A stretch of DNA of 64,000 nt from Ixodes scapularis (GCF_016920785.2 NW_024609837.1:22129565-22193564); one strand, 5' to 3'. Positions 22,391 through 34,804 are shown, counted from the stretch's first letter. Notes: generated from the sequence alone by a model not told the origin. Numbers and translations: made by a program.

Positions 22391-25300
22391 GGTCATAGAA
22401 ATATCAGCTTTTGGTTTTGTTTACTTCCGTTTTTTTTTAGCAACCTAGAGTAGTGAAATTTAGTTACGTTAAATGCACCGCCTACAGACAACTTCATTTA
22501 AAGTTTAATTACATTCCGTTCACTGGCGAATTTCTTTACGCTGCAATAGGGCTCAGAAATACCCTGTGGGGTCGCGTCTTCTTCGAGAACCCCCGGCACG
22601 CAAGCGGGGATAGTCGAACTCGATGCGATGTATTGACGTCACGTCGCTAGATTCCGGGAAATAATAACCCGGGGATTCGGGAGTCCGGCTCGCCGTGTCC
22701 CCGTGCCAGGAAAGAAGAAATATTCGAGCCGAAATTCCGATGGCACAAAGGGCCGCATTCCGTACCGCATATTGAGGGACGGTGGAAGTTGGCAGAGAAC
22801 GGTGTACGAACTCATCGAGACTGAATATTTCCTGGAATTCGGAGACGGCGACAGCGATTTGTTGTGTTTTCATCGAAGCGTTCCTGGAATCCGCTAAGAT
22901 GCTGGAATGACTTATCGAATGAACGACCGTTGCCTGTCTCGATCTGTATAACGGTTGTAACGGCGCGCGCTCCTTTATCACTGCCTAGTGATGCACGTTA
23001 AAGACCCTACGTTAGCAGTCTTACAGCACTGTTTGAAGTTCTGATATACAGCGGAGACATCAAGAGACCCTTCGAGTAGGCTATGTTTCCGGATTCTAAA
23101 TACTCATAAAATATATTGCTAACTATTTCATGAATGTGCCCTCCTTTACAAACTATAGCTCCCACCTGGCGTGTCTAGAAGGACTAACCTATGAAATGCA
23201 AAAAAAAAAGATATATATATACTCATAAATATTTCTTCCGCGTTTAGTTTCTTACGTTATGGCTATAGAGGTCTGTACTCGCCTGCACGGGGACTGTTAG
23301 CCTAGAGCGCTTAGTGAAAAGCGTAGAAACGTCGGGGGGACAAATAGAGAAACAAACAGAACAGCCGAGCTCGCGTTAAAAACTCTCGACGATCGAGGCA
23401 AACCTACGCCAGTCGGAACAACGGCCAAAAATGGCTTGCGACAAGTCTCTTTCGCGAAGAAGCCTATCCCAGCACCTAACAGCCTCTAATTAATCACGCG
23501 TGGCTAAAGAAGAAGGGCTGCTGACGACGCGAGACCAGAAAATGTCTCGCCGTTCTTCCAAAAGAGGCGACCATCTTTCTTTCCAGCTGAGCACGCACTT
23601 CTCCCAAAAGGGGACACGCGCGCCGTTCGTCCATTGCAGACTGGTCTTAATTTGTCGCCCGACGTTGTTTGCCGACAGAGAAGGTGGCGAGCGCCGATAT
23701 CCGCCGCCGAATGCGTATATAGTCCTCGTCGGCCAATTAGACCGCCTCTTGATCCTCGTTAGCTGCCCTCCTCCCCCTCCTCCCATCCAAGACACCCTCG
23801 TCCTCTGTCCGCACATTACCGCCCCTCGCCACTTCCGATTGCTCTTAATTGCTTCCCGGCACTCTTCTCCCATCCTTCCCTCTCTCTCTCTCCACTTCGA
23901 TTTTGTCTCAGCTTTCGGACCTGGGCACGGTGAGAAAAAGAAAGACGTATTTGAAAAACGCCAGCCAAGGCGGCAGCCAAGCGCGCTTGGGTGATACCAC
24001 CAAGGAGATAAGGCCTGCGTCTTATTCCCCCCGAAACGCCATGACGTCAAGAGGGACGCATCCGCCGCTTGGCGGCGCATCTCGTTTAACTTTGGCGTGT
24101 TTGCCGCATGGGGCGGGTCGGGGCTCCACGGACGATGACGTCATTGAGCAGGCCTTGGGTTCTGGCTGATATCGGCTAGGGGCTTCGCGCCTTTCCTGGC
24201 AGGAGAAGTATTAAATTAGGGGCCTACGCGCAGGTGGGGTGGCGCGTCGCGCGAAATTCTTTTGCGCGGCCTCCATCCTATAATGAGCCATGGATAAAGA
24301 CACTTGCACACGATCCACAGGCTTTCGGCTCGTCCTTTGAGCTTGTATTGAAAACGCTGTACAGTTATGACCTAACCCAAATGAGCAATTGGAAGCGTTT
24401 TCAACTGTGGACACTTCTTTGACCAGCGCGCATGAACAGGGCACTCTTTCATGGACATTGATTTGGCGAATATCTCTCCCGCCTCCTCTTGGCATGCAGC
24501 CAACTGATATGACAAATTATAGTTGCGCGCTTATTGGTCGGGTCAGTCGGTTTAAATGCAGCCTATTGTGTACGACTTTCAGCGCTTTTTATTGTGTTCC
24601 CAAACGGGCGCAGGTTTTTTTTTTTTCACTTCCCGTTTTTTTTTAAACGCATTACCAGGTGGCCTTCTTTGCTTCCTCTCCATTTTCTAGCGAGAGTTCA
24701 CGAATGAGCCAAAGATGAACCTTTCGATACCCCCTTTCTTAAGGTTGAACCTTGAGGCCATCAGCCTGAAAGTAGTGGAGATAAAAAGACTAAGCCGGCA
24801 TCTCAACTCAATTCAGTCTATGAGGTGCACTGAATCAATGGAGCATCCTAAACCAAAACTTTTTTGAAAGTTCACTTAAAATTTTCTTCCCCAAACTTTT
24901 TTTTTGCCCGCTCTTTCTTTTTTTTGGTCGCCATCTCTGTTTCTTATTCGCAACTCGGAACCAGTATTCCCCAGGCCGTCGTTAGCGGCTACAGTTCGGG
25001 TCGCACAAGGGATCACGCTCTCCCGTCTTGCAAAAGCAGATTCTCCCGAGCCCCCCTCGCAAGCAAGGCTCCCTCATTCGTCCTCCGGCGCCACCTTGCG
25101 ACATTCCTGGCGTGAGCCCGGCGCCGAAGTCGCGTGAAAACGAAAGACACGCCGAACACGGTCCCGGGGTCTCAGATCGCCGGAGCTCCGACACCGGAAA
25201 TCCATTTGCGGGGAGGAAGGACAAGGGCGAGGAGACCACCTCCGGCCGATCGGAGCGCCACCGGAAGTTGGGGCGGTGATTAGCACCAGGGGACGTCCGA

Positions 25301-25960
25301 GGCGATGGGATGGGCGCTGTGCACGCGGATCGCTTCTTTGTCTGCCGTTTGTTTACCCTCAGAGGATCGCTTGTGTCTGTTATACGTTTTCTTTATCACC
25401 ATATCCTCAGGTGGATCGATTCGTATATGTGCACAGCACGCCTTAGGAATGATTAACTCCTCTAACAAGTACTATGAATGACTCTAACTTTGTTGGTTGA
25501 GAGGTTTCAAATATGTGGTCGTATACTGAAGTGCGTTAAATAAGTATTCATTCTTACTACTGACAGGTGTATTGTTAAGGCACCAGAATTCTTTTAAGGA
25601 CTTGCGTTAGGGCACCATGGAGCCAAGCTAGAGGCCATTCGGTTATGGAGCGACGATTGTCATCCTTGTGCACGGCTGGAAACCGAAGCTGGGCCACCGA
25701 AGCGGGCCTGTGACGTCAGAGTGTTCATTCTTAGCTTGCGTCGCACTGTTGACGTCATCTGCGGCGCGGGCACGTGGACTGCGGAGCAGGCAAAAAAGGA
25801 GAGATATCGACATCACGGGCGCACTTCGCCGGTTCAGTTTCGGTTTCGAGCCGTGTACAAGGACGACATTTATCGCTACGTCGCGCCCATTACGATTAGC
25901 TAGACTGTAAGGAGATCTATCTACAGTTATTGGTGAGGTTTCGCAGTGGATCAGGTGTGT
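22391..25960. other. 3.6 kb without a recognised gene
   Basis: Contains A- and T-runs (near 23199, 24617, 24897), a CT-rich run near 23880 and GC-richer stretches near 24000-25280. Several open frames of 60-196 codons occur, including one on the minus strand at 23490-24080, but none shows a domain, signal peptide or codon pattern that I would support. Part of 24.06-24.14 kb (GGCGTGTTTGCCGCATGGGG) resembles 14.34-14.37 kb. Confidence 0.4.
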
Positions 25961-25969
25961 GTATGGTGT

Positions 25970-26300
25970 GACCCTTTAAGAATAGCGGGAAAGGATACCT
26001 TCTATATTTAACTGGGAATCGTAGCGTCATGTGGCACTGTGAAGTCACGTGTGACTGTATCATCATGCGAAGAGTTTCCCCATATATATATCAGTTAAAT
26101 TGTGACTTCATTAGACATTGCGCGAGGTCACATCACCCGACACTGCGAGCTCACGTAAATTCGTGCAACAGGACGTTGCGCGAATATGTGACGTTACAGA
26201 GATATGTGACGTCTCAGTTTCTCATGACGTTACAATTTCACCTCTAAATTTAGCGGGAAGCGCTTTTCCTCTACATTTAGTGGGGAAATCGTAACGTCAC
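25970..26300. repeat. Scattered AATTTAGCGGGAA and GTGACGT motifs
   Basis: AATAGCGGGAAAGG, AAATTTAGCGGGAAG and ACATTTAGTGGGGAAATCG alternate with TGTGACGT or GTCACGTGTGACT blocks. The same two motifs are combined at 59.9-60.2 kb, and the first forms an array at 29.2-29.5 kb. This looks like a decayed member of that family. Confidence 0.55.
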
Positions 26301-27349
26301 ATGACAATGCATTTGTTGCAGTTCTGCCAAAGTCTGAATGATGGCGAAGAATTGATTGTGTCTGCTATCAGCTCTCGCCCCAGTTCATTTGCGGAAGAGG
26401 ACAAGAAACCGGATATTTTTGTCTGCGAGGAAGTTGTCCTGGTTTGGATCGAATCATCCAGCCTTATATACTTATATCTTTTTCGCCGTCAGTGTCAGCA
26501 AGGGCGTCAACAAGGAGGGGCAGTTCGTTTGTTTATTGACCCTCCACCGAAAAGGACCGACTGCTGGTTTCTCTCGGGCGAGCGAGACGGAGCAACGCGG
26601 CGGTTGTTTGTTGATACGGCCGACCGAGAGAGCCGTAGGGCACAGGCACCCCCGGTGCCACTGTCTTTCACTTGGACTGAATAACACGAGACAGAACGGA
26701 CGGGAATGCCAAACCCCGCAAGTAGGTTCGCACTGACGCGGTTGGAGTGCACTACAATAGAAGAATGGCTACGAAAGCCTACACTCTGTTGAGGTGCTTG
26801 GCATGGATACCTTAAATCCGAAACGATTCTGACAACAATAGATCGTGTCCTCGTAAAAAAAAAAAAAAGGGCGTTATGTGTACGAAGACTTAGAAAGAGG
26901 ACTGTATACTCGTACACAACGTTTTTTGGATATCGGCGACGAGATGTTTCGGTGGCTCCACCTTGTTGTCTCTTTCTGTGACGTCACGTCCTGGATTATT
27001 GATCTCAAGCGACAATTTTGGCAGTGTGTGCAAATACTAAAAAACACGGTAGGAGCTTGTATTCATCGTGTCCTTAAATCAGAGTGGTCCAAGTTGGCAG
27101 TCTGACATCCTTCCTATTTTCATTATTGAAAGCAAGATTCATCACATTTAAAACGCCATAGGCTATAGGTTTACGTGAATGCGATCGTAGAGCCCTGAAC
27201 TGAGCAATGACCAATGACACACACCCTGTCTCCCTACTTGTTCCTCTTCTACCCATCTGCTACCAATCAAAATAGTCAAATCACGATTCAATACTTTGCG
27301 GTCGCATCTTGTAAACGCAGCAATGGCGAGCTTTTAACCAATCGTGGAG
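26301..27349. other. No supported gene
   Basis: Open frames of up to about 136 codons exist on both strands but overlap one another and show no family signature. An A14 run lies near 26855. Confidence 0.4.
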
Positions 27350-27556
27350 GGGCCATTATGGCGCATAAACACTGGAAGCGGATCCGCGTTCGCAAAGCGG
27401 TTGCGAACGCGGTTGTATAAAGATCCAGTATAAAGATCACGCGCATTTGATGTCATCAAATGCTCGTGCAGTTGTACTGGATCTTTATACAACCGCGTTC
27501 GCCACCACCTTCCGAACGCGGATCCGCGTCCAGCGTGGATGCGCCATAACAGCGAC
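27350..27556. repeat. 207-bp near-perfect palindrome
   Basis: Two arms of about 100 bp meet almost without a spacer at CATTTGATGTCATCAAATG (27444-27462). Shared blocks include TATGGCGCAT, GCGGATCCGCGTTCG, GAACGCGGTTGTATAAAGAT and CCAGT. Mismatches cluster next to the centre and between blocks. It is probably a fold-back transposon; no target duplication is identifiable. Confidence 0.85.
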
Positions 27557-27644
27557 GCTTATGGTTGCGCACACCGCCATTATAGCCGAAGCTATACGCC
27601 TCGCAAGTGGGCTCATTTTCGTCTTTTGCGCATGAGAAAGGAAG

Positions 27645-28790
27645 TAGCGGTGACGTCAGAACGCCGAGTCCTGATTGGCTGATCGCGACCCCCTATTGAG
27701 CGTCGTCTGCTCCTTTGCAACGTCGTCTGCTCGCAACATCGTCTGCGTCTGTCTTACCTTTCCTGCGACTTTCGGAGCGAACTCGACGAAATAACTCGAG
27801 CGGTACGTTGTTTTCGTCTAACAACTAGCAGACGCGCATCAAGGAGGGAAGTCAAAGGACTCACTGGCGAGGTGTCCCGGGGCTCCGAGGTTTGTTTGCT
27901 TAGTGTCCGCAAGTTCCCTCCCAAATACTTTTTACCTCCATTCGTGTGCGGCGAGACCCCTCACTCTTTAACGGCGCCGGCGGGTTGGCGCAGTCAACGT
28001 CGTCTGCTTTACGTCTGCTAGTCAAAGCGATGGCTGCTTTACCTTTCCTGCGTCTGTCGGAGATTCGCCGCTTTTTCACCGGCGAGAGTCACCGTTGCCT
28101 CGGGAAACAAGGAGATAACAAGAGGAAGAAATTGACCTCTTAATCTAAAATTGAGGTCAGCGATCAAAGTATAACACGGGAAGGGTTCACAAGGGTCGCG
28201 CGGGCATATTCCATTCAGCACGTCTGCCGGTCGTGGGCAGACGGTCGCCGAGTCGCGGAGTGCCTGCTAGGCCTAACTGCCCAGCTCGTTTGGTCGCGTT
28301 CGGTGGAATCGTCGCCGTTGGAGCGTTTCCCCGGTGTCTGTGGATCCAGCGTTCTTGTTCGTCGTGCTCTGTTTCAAATAATTTTTACTTTTTTTTTTTG
28401 CTGCTTGAAGTCAGGACGCATGAGAAGCTCACGTAGAAAAATAAACGTCCGTGGGTCGTCGCGACCGCGACGCTGTCGGCCATGCTGACTTGATCGTAAG
28501 AAGTGCGTAACAGCTTCGGAGCTGTCGTAGGATTTCGCCGTAACCTGCGCAAAACTTACGAAAATTTCGTTTCGTGAATACGAATTTGTTCTTAAGTTTT
28601 GTCTTACGCACATTTTTGGCGTAAGATCGTTTCGTGAATCTGGCCTCTGCACTCCCGAAAGTCGCAGGAAACGTAAGACAGACGCAGACGACGTTGCGAG
28701 CAGACGACGTTGCAAAGAAGCAGACGACGCTCAGATAGGGGGGCTCGATCAGCCAATCAGGGCTCGGCGTTCTGACGTCACCGCTACCCC
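27645..28790. mobile_element. ~1.15-kb element with ~140-bp inverted ends
   Basis: The left end (GCGGTGACGTCAGAACGCCG, GATTGGCTGATCG, CGTCGTCTGCTC, GTCTGTCTTAC, GCGACTTTCGG) recurs inverted at 28650-28790 in the same order. Within each arm CGTCGTCTGC repeats several times. The interior contains no recognised transposase. Near 28560-28640, motifs ACGAAAATTTCGTTTCGTGA and GTTTCGTGAATCTGGCC suggest a second nested repeat. Confidence 0.75.
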
Positions 28791-28810
28791 CTGCGCAAGG
28801 AGCAGACGAA

Positions 28811-29160
28811 CTTGCCCTCCGCATTGGCGCACGGGCACTTGAGCACATTGAAGGCCGATTCAAACTGTGCACGAGCACTCTCGTGCACTATCCGTCGTTT
28901 TTTTCCTCACGTTCAACGAGTACGCGCTATATTATTAGCCCAAAACCGCGTTGTAATATCTGTTCACCGCAAATGCTTGACTCTGGAAAACGCCCAGTCA
29001 TAACGGCGGTGCAGTAAAAGGTACACAGGCGAAACGACGACAGCGACGCATTTTGTCCATTCGTTGAGGCTCGCAATGTTCTATATAAATCTGTTTTATA
29101 GCGCTGCTCTTACGCGCCCGTCTCCGGGTTGAGCGGCGTCGGCGTTGGCGCATCGCGCCT
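28811..29160. other. No gene seen
   Basis: About 350 bases of mixed composition between two repeat elements, with nothing recognisable. Confidence 0.4.
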
Positions 29161-29164
29161 TGCA

Positions 29165-29475
29165 TTATGGGACGTTTCCCCTCTAAAGCTAGCGGGAAAA
29201 GTTTTCCGCTGAATTTAGCGAAAATATTTTTCGCTATATTTAGCGTTTAAATTTTCCCGCTGAATTTAGTGGTGAAATTTCTCAGCTAAATTTAGCGGGG
29301 AGACTTTCCCGCTCGCATTTTAGCGGAAAGTTTCCCCACGTAATTTAGCGGAAAAATGTTTTCGCTAGATTCAGCTTTAAAAATTTCCCGCTAAAATTAG
29401 CGAACAACTTTTTCGCCAAATTTGGCGGGAAACTTTTTACGCTAAATTTAGCGAAAATTTTCTGCTGAATGGGAG
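29165..29475. repeat. Array of palindromic TTTAGCGGGAAA units
   Basis: At least nine degenerate copies of the motif and its complement (TTTCCCGCTAAA) alternate, for example CCGCTGAATTTAGCG, CAGCTAAATTTAGCGGGG and TTTCCCGCTAAAATTAGCG. Spacing is roughly 25-35 bases but not fixed. The core AAATTTAGCGGGAAA is nearly self-complementary with its neighbour, so the tract can fold into serial stems. Confidence 0.85.
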
Positions 29476-29617
29476 GTGAGCAGGAGTGAGGGGAACGGAG
29501 GGGGAGGAGGGGCATTCAGAAAGTGGGCGGAGTGCGCCCGTTGTACTTCAGCGAAACAAAATCGAAGTCATCGTCACGAGGGACCATTTGGAAAGCTCCG
29601 TAAACTTAGGCCCCCCC

Positions 29618-29645
29618 CTTAGACTTAGCCTTTGCTAAGTCTAAG
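29618..29645. repeat. Perfect 12-bp hairpin, CTTT loop
   Basis: CTTAGACTTAGC pairs exactly with GCTAAGTCTAAG around a 4-base loop. It has no downstream T-run and no associated gene. Role unknown. Confidence 0.8.
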
Positions 29646-31350
29646 GTCCGCAGAACGCCGGTAAGATGCTCATACAGGGGTTCCAAGTTGGACACTCGGC
29701 GAGAATGTCGGCAAGATGGCCGACCGCGCGTCTGGCTGGTGCCGCGCTGCGATAGGCCAGCACCAAGGTGAAGGGTGGTGGGTAATCTCAACGAATTTAA
29801 AACCCCAAGTCGAAACGGGCAGGGGTGGAGATTGGGCCCCAAGATATCTGGGTTCTGGAGCGTGAGCTCTCTCTCCCCGTACTCCGAGCTGCGCTGCGTT
29901 AACACATTTGGCCACCGATTGCCCTGACATGTGGCATGTGACCTGCGAAATACAAATTCATAAGCAAACTACTTTTTTGTCAGAATCACGACTGTTAAGA
30001 AAGAGAAAGAAAGAGTGTGCCTGTACCAACGGCAGTGAACAAAACTGCTCGTGCGGTCAAAAAGCTTGTTGTATGTTTCTAGCAATACGAAAGTTGTATT
30101 TTTTTACACTTGGAGTAATAATATGATCTGTCACCTCTTTTGCGTCCTCCCGCGTAGGAATTATTTGAGCAATCGAGATAAACTCGACCGTTACGTAGCG
30201 ACGCTGTAGCACAAGGTTCTAAGTTTCGAAACGTGAAAAATCCAGAACACGATGTGTCCTTATGCTTGCTAGCGCCATTGCGATGGCAACAGGCGCTTAT
30301 CGATCTCCCCAGGATTGGAGGTTAGTCGATTTGTCTACACTCGAAAATTCTACCTTCTTTTAGCACAGCGCTGTACTGCTGGGATGACGGATCTATACAC
30401 GAGACCATGCATTGATACCTCTAACAGGAGCGCGCCGTTTCATTATCGATATTCTTTCTGGCCGCTGTATTGACGGGTGGACAATGAGAGTACCGTTCAT
30501 TTATATGTCATTTTTGTGGAGTTTACAATCGAACGGCGATAGTTTTTAGTGATTAAAACGAATCAGTCGCTTGAAGTAATGGTGGATAGAGGTTTATGTC
30601 GAAATGTCGTAGCGGCCAGGTAAACAGTTTTAGTTCTCAAAGCAAGGTTTGGTCGTCGTGAGAGACGTAGTGCCGTATAATAAGGTTTATAATAATTTAT
30701 TTTTTTCGTTCAGTTTAGGTGTAATTGTGTCGGACTTGTGAGAAGTGTCATCTAAGTTGAAGAACTTTAAAATTTACTATTCAACATACAAAGATAATGC
30801 TGGGCATCATTATACTAATATTGCACGTTCTATGCACAGCTTTTTTGGGCCAAAATTAAGAATTTCTTTTTGTCAATTTAAGGCTCTCAAAACCCAAAGA
30901 CGCCAATGTATACTCAAAATATATATTCTTCGTCCGGAGTCTGAGAGTTGTGTCCCAAGATTGCCTGTACTACGAGGGATATGAATCCGTGATTAAGAAG
31001 CAGTATGAGAAGTCATCAGTAAAGGCTGAAGGGTTCCTCGTTTTGACGCCCCTGACATTCCGGGGCCGTATAAACATGAATCGCGAACGCAGGGGAACAT
31101 TCCAGTTTTTTTTTTTCTACTGTAAGTGAACGCACTTGTACGTTTGTACGACGTCCCCCCCCCCCCCACACACACACATACACAAAATAAAGATTTGTTC
31201 TTTTTCTTTACCAAAAAATTAAATTACGCTACAGTGAGCGCACATTGTCTGTCCTAATGTAGAGTTAGTGGACCGAACCAGTTGCGAAAGTTTCAGAATT
31301 AACCAGTATCTCATTCAAAAGTTAGAAGTGATTTTCTGTCAATCTCAATG
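29646..31350. other. 1.7 kb without a recognised gene
   Basis: Mostly AT-rich. A C14 run followed by (CA)n lies near 31156-31180. No domain-bearing reading frame on either strand. Confidence 0.45.
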
Positions 31351-31690
31351 AAAAAGTGAAAGCCGTTTACAACTCCCTGTAACACCGAATTAGAGCGCAG
31401 CTCTTGAGGAGGAGGAGGGAAGGGTACTGGGGGGGCGAAGTGACCTGGGGGGGGGGGTCACGTGACCTTGGGGGGTCACGTGACGATGCCGATGACGTCA
31501 TCAGTGACATCAGTGACGATGACGATGCGGACTCCGATGACGTCATCAGCGATAATGACGATGACGATGCGGATGTCGATGACGTCATCAGTGATGATGA
31601 CGATGACGATGCGGATGCCCCCCCGAAGTCACGTGACACCCCCAGGGTCACGTGACCACCCCCAGGGTCACGTGGACCCCGCCGAGGTCA
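31351..31690 (+). mobile_element. Truncated member of the CRE-minisatellite element family
   Basis: From AAAGTGAAAGCCGTTTACAA onward this matches the start of the 60.4-61.6 kb element, including the terminal TTAGAGCGCAGCTCTT (31390-31405), a G-run, GTCACGTGAC palindromes and GATGACGTCATCAG minisatellite units. Only about three TGACGTCA units are present, against about 25 in the other copy. The right half is missing; the sequence runs directly into a LINE. Confidence 0.85.
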
Positions 31691-34600
31691 CGCCTCACGC
31701 TCCTCACGGAACCTGACCAGCCTACCAGGACGGGGACTAGCACGTGCAGAGATACGTGCCCGGACCTCACGCTGGTGAAGAACGTGGGGAGCGCCGACTG
31801 GAAGAACCTGGCAGAACAACTTGGAAGCGACCACTGTATCCTTGAAACGACACTAAGAGAGGCAGGATACAAGAGAAAAACTGGAACCGCAAAGATCACG
31901 GACTGGGACAAATGGAGGAAGAAAAGAGAAAAGACAGAAGTGCACCTGGCGGACATTGAGGAGTGGGCTGCGGACGTGACCACGAGTCTGCGCCCTTTTG
32001 TCACGGAGGTTGAGCTTTCGGAGAAGACCCCGGCTGTGGATGCAAGACTCCTCCACCTTTGGGAGGCCCGGCGTGGTCTGACCAAGAGGTGGAAACGTCA
32101 GCGACACAACAAGAAGATTCCTACTAAGATCCAAGAACTAACTAAGGACGCGGAGGACCATGCGGTCGACCTCGCTAGGAACAACTGGTATGGGATTTGT
32201 GACTCTATACGCGGCAGCCTCGGTACGGCACGGTCGTGGCGTCTCCTTAGTGCACTCATAGATCCAACTAAGACTAAGTCGGTTACGGACAGTCGAATAG
32301 CTTAACTCATATACGAGTTACCCAACGATACAGAGCAAATCATGGACCAACTCGCGCGCAGATATTTGTGTCTTGAACGCGCGGAGGAAACTCTAGAATA
32401 TCTAGGACGCGAAAACTCCGAACTGGATAGGCCGGTATCGGTGGCAGAATTCGAGTACGAGCTCGGTGCCATGAAAAAGGGCACCGCGCCGGGGCCCGAC
32501 ACCATCACGGCAAAACTCCTTTATAACTTGGAAGAAGGCGAACTCGGGAAGCTGGTTAATCATTTTAACGAGCACTACTGGGCTAGGGGGGTGACGCCAG
32601 CTTGCTGGAAAACCGCTGACATTCGCTTTATTCCCAAGCCCAAAAAGAACTTAAATCTAGAAAATCTTAGACCCATCTCACTTACCTCATGCGTGGGTAA
32701 AGCTTTTGAGAGGGTACTAAACACTAGGCTCATGAGGTACTTGGAGAAGGAAAATCTCATGCCCCATACTCAATTTGGGTTTAGACCTCGTACCTCAACA
32801 CAGGACATCCTCCTGAGGATATACAAAGATCTTTTGGAGAACCCTTCCAGGGGACAAACACGGTGTATTCTCGCTCTTGATTTAAAGGGGGCTTTTGATA
32901 ACGTTTCGCATGCCAGCGTACTCAGAGGCCTGAACGAGATCCACTGCGGACAGAGAACGTTCGAATACGTACGGAGTTTCTTAACGGACAGGAAGGCTAC
33001 TCTAACCTTAGGGAGCATGAAATCCAATAGCTTCGAGCTTGGCTCAAAGGGGACGCCTCAAGGGGCTGTTTTATCTCCGCTTCTTTTCAATCTGGCTCTG
33101 CGGGGTTTGCCGGAGGCGCTGGGGGCGGTTCCCGGTGTGGAACACGCCATCTACGCCGACGACATCACCCTGTGGTGTCGGGAGGGGAACGACGCGGAGA
33201 TTGAAGAAAGACTACAGGCGGCTGCCAAAATTGTAGAAGACTACGCTGAGGAGTGCGGTCTAAAGTGTGCACCGGAGAAGTCCGAATTACTTGTCTTGAG
33301 GAACCCTTATGAACGTGTGTCGGAACAGATTGAGGTTTGGGTGAGCGGGAAACGGGTCTCTAAACCCACGGAGATTCGTATCCTCGGCCAGCTCATTCGA
33401 CAAGGCAGGGGCAACAAGTCGACTATCGATAAACTTGACACCATGACCACCCAGGTCTGTGGCATGCTTCGAAGGATAAGAAATCGTAGGAGGGGCATAA
33501 AAGAGAAAGAAGCTATGCAACTCGTTCAGGCCTTTATTATCTCCAGAATCACTTACGCCACACCGTACTTGGTCTTGAGTAAAGCGGAACGGCAAAAAAT
33601 TGATGTTTTGATAAGAAGAGCTTACAAAAGTGCGCTAGGGCTTCCCGAGAGGACAGCGACCGACAAATTACTAAAGTTAGGGGTCCACAACACGATAGAT
33701 GAGCTTCACGAAGCACATCTCGTGGCTCAGCTAAAGAGGTTGGCGTCCACGAAGAACGGGGCGTGGCTCATGGACAAACTCGGGATGGCGGTTCCGGGAG
33801 GAACGCATACGGGTACTGTCCCCGACCACGAGCTGTCAGCAGAAATACGGAAGAAAATAGTGGTGAGTCGTATCCCGAGGAATATGCAACCAGGAAAGGA
33901 CGACGGCAGAAGAAAGGCCAGATCTGAGGCCCTGTCTAAGACATGGGATCACAGAGAGGGAACGCTATATGTTGACTGTGGCGGCCCAGTAAACGGAGTT
34001 GCCACAATCGCAGTGGCTAACGCCCAGGGTCGGGTGTTAAGATTAGCTTCGGTCAGAATAGAGTCGGCTGGGCAGGCTGAGGAAGCGGCGATTGCGTTGG
34101 CGGTTGTTTGCAACCCCAGGGCGACTGTCATCTCTGACTCCCAGAAAGCATGTGGAAATTTCGCTCGCGGGATGGTGTGCGCAGTCGCTGATAGAATACT
34201 ACGTAAGACGGAAGTGCAGGGGGTGCATCTGATCTGGTCCCCTGGCCACATGGGGAACACTGGGAATGAGGCAGCAAATGCTGCGGCCCGAGGCTGTATT
34301 CTCCGGGACTCGTCCCAGTCGGGTGGTCAAGTGGACACGGACCTCTCGTTTAACGAGGCACTCAAAATGAAGAAACTCGACAGGCGCGTATTCCCGAGCC
34401 CGTGCGGGGGGCTTGGAAAGGAAGAAGAATGGACTTGGAGAAGGCTCCAGACGGGCACTCTTGTGACCCCCGCCAAGTTGCACCAGTGGTACCCCGACCG
34501 GTACACTACGGGAGCCTGCCCCTTCTGTGGTGACCCCTGGGCGGACGTGCATCACATTACTTGGAAGTGTAAGAAGATCCCTGGACTGGCTCCACTGGTG

Positions 34601-34804
34601 GAGCCTTCTACTCAAGAGTGGGAAGCGGGGCTGCAGAGTGAAGTCATCGATGTGCAAAAGCTGCTGGTGACCCGCGCGCTGCATGCCCAAACCGCAATTG
34701 GAGCCCTGAAATGAGGGCATACACCCACTCTCTATCTCTTTAACTCCCCCTTCCCTTCCCAATCTTTCCTGTTACGTCCAGTAAAGTTTTCAACAACAAC
34801 AACT
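31690..34804 (+). mobile_element. 5'-truncated I-type LINE with RNase H, (CAA)n tail
   Basis: The element begins inside the endonuclease domain and runs through RT, RNase H and a zinc finger to a short 3' UTR with AGTAAA near 34780 and a (CAA)4 tail. The truncated 5' end abuts the CRE minisatellite, and the 3' tail abuts a Kolobok fragment. RNase H in ORF2 is characteristic of the I group of LINEs. The truncation explains why no ORF1 is present. Confidence 0.9.
31691..34714 (+). pseudogene. LINE ORF2: endonuclease tail, reverse transcriptase, RNase H, zinc finger
   Basis: One frame from about 31691 to TGA at 34712-34714, broken only by TAA at 32303-32305. The N-terminal part keeps the end of an apurinic-type endonuclease (RDTCPDLTLVKN, then SDHCIL). 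Counting from the ATG at 32342, the RT motifs are LDLKGAFDNV (Asp near residue 180), GTPQGAVLSP and YADD at 271-274, all intact. RNase H follows from about residue 543 (YVDCGG, EEAA, SDSQKA, SPGHMGNTGNEAANA). Its last acidic position, usually Asp in GNExAD, is Asn here. A C-x2-C-x7-H-x4-C finger begins at residue 726. This would be the enzyme for target-primed reverse transcription. The N-terminal loss and the stop make this copy inactive as it stands, but the single lesion suggests a fairly young insertion. Confidence 0.9.

Noticed and set aside
23490..24080. 196-codon minus-strand open frame
   Set aside because: It contains a Gly run from a CCTCC tract, overlaps a 164-codon frame on the other strand, and shows no domain or splice context.
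26301..26684. 127-codon open frame
   Set aside because: Competes with an equally long frame in another phase and an antisense frame. No recognisable motif.
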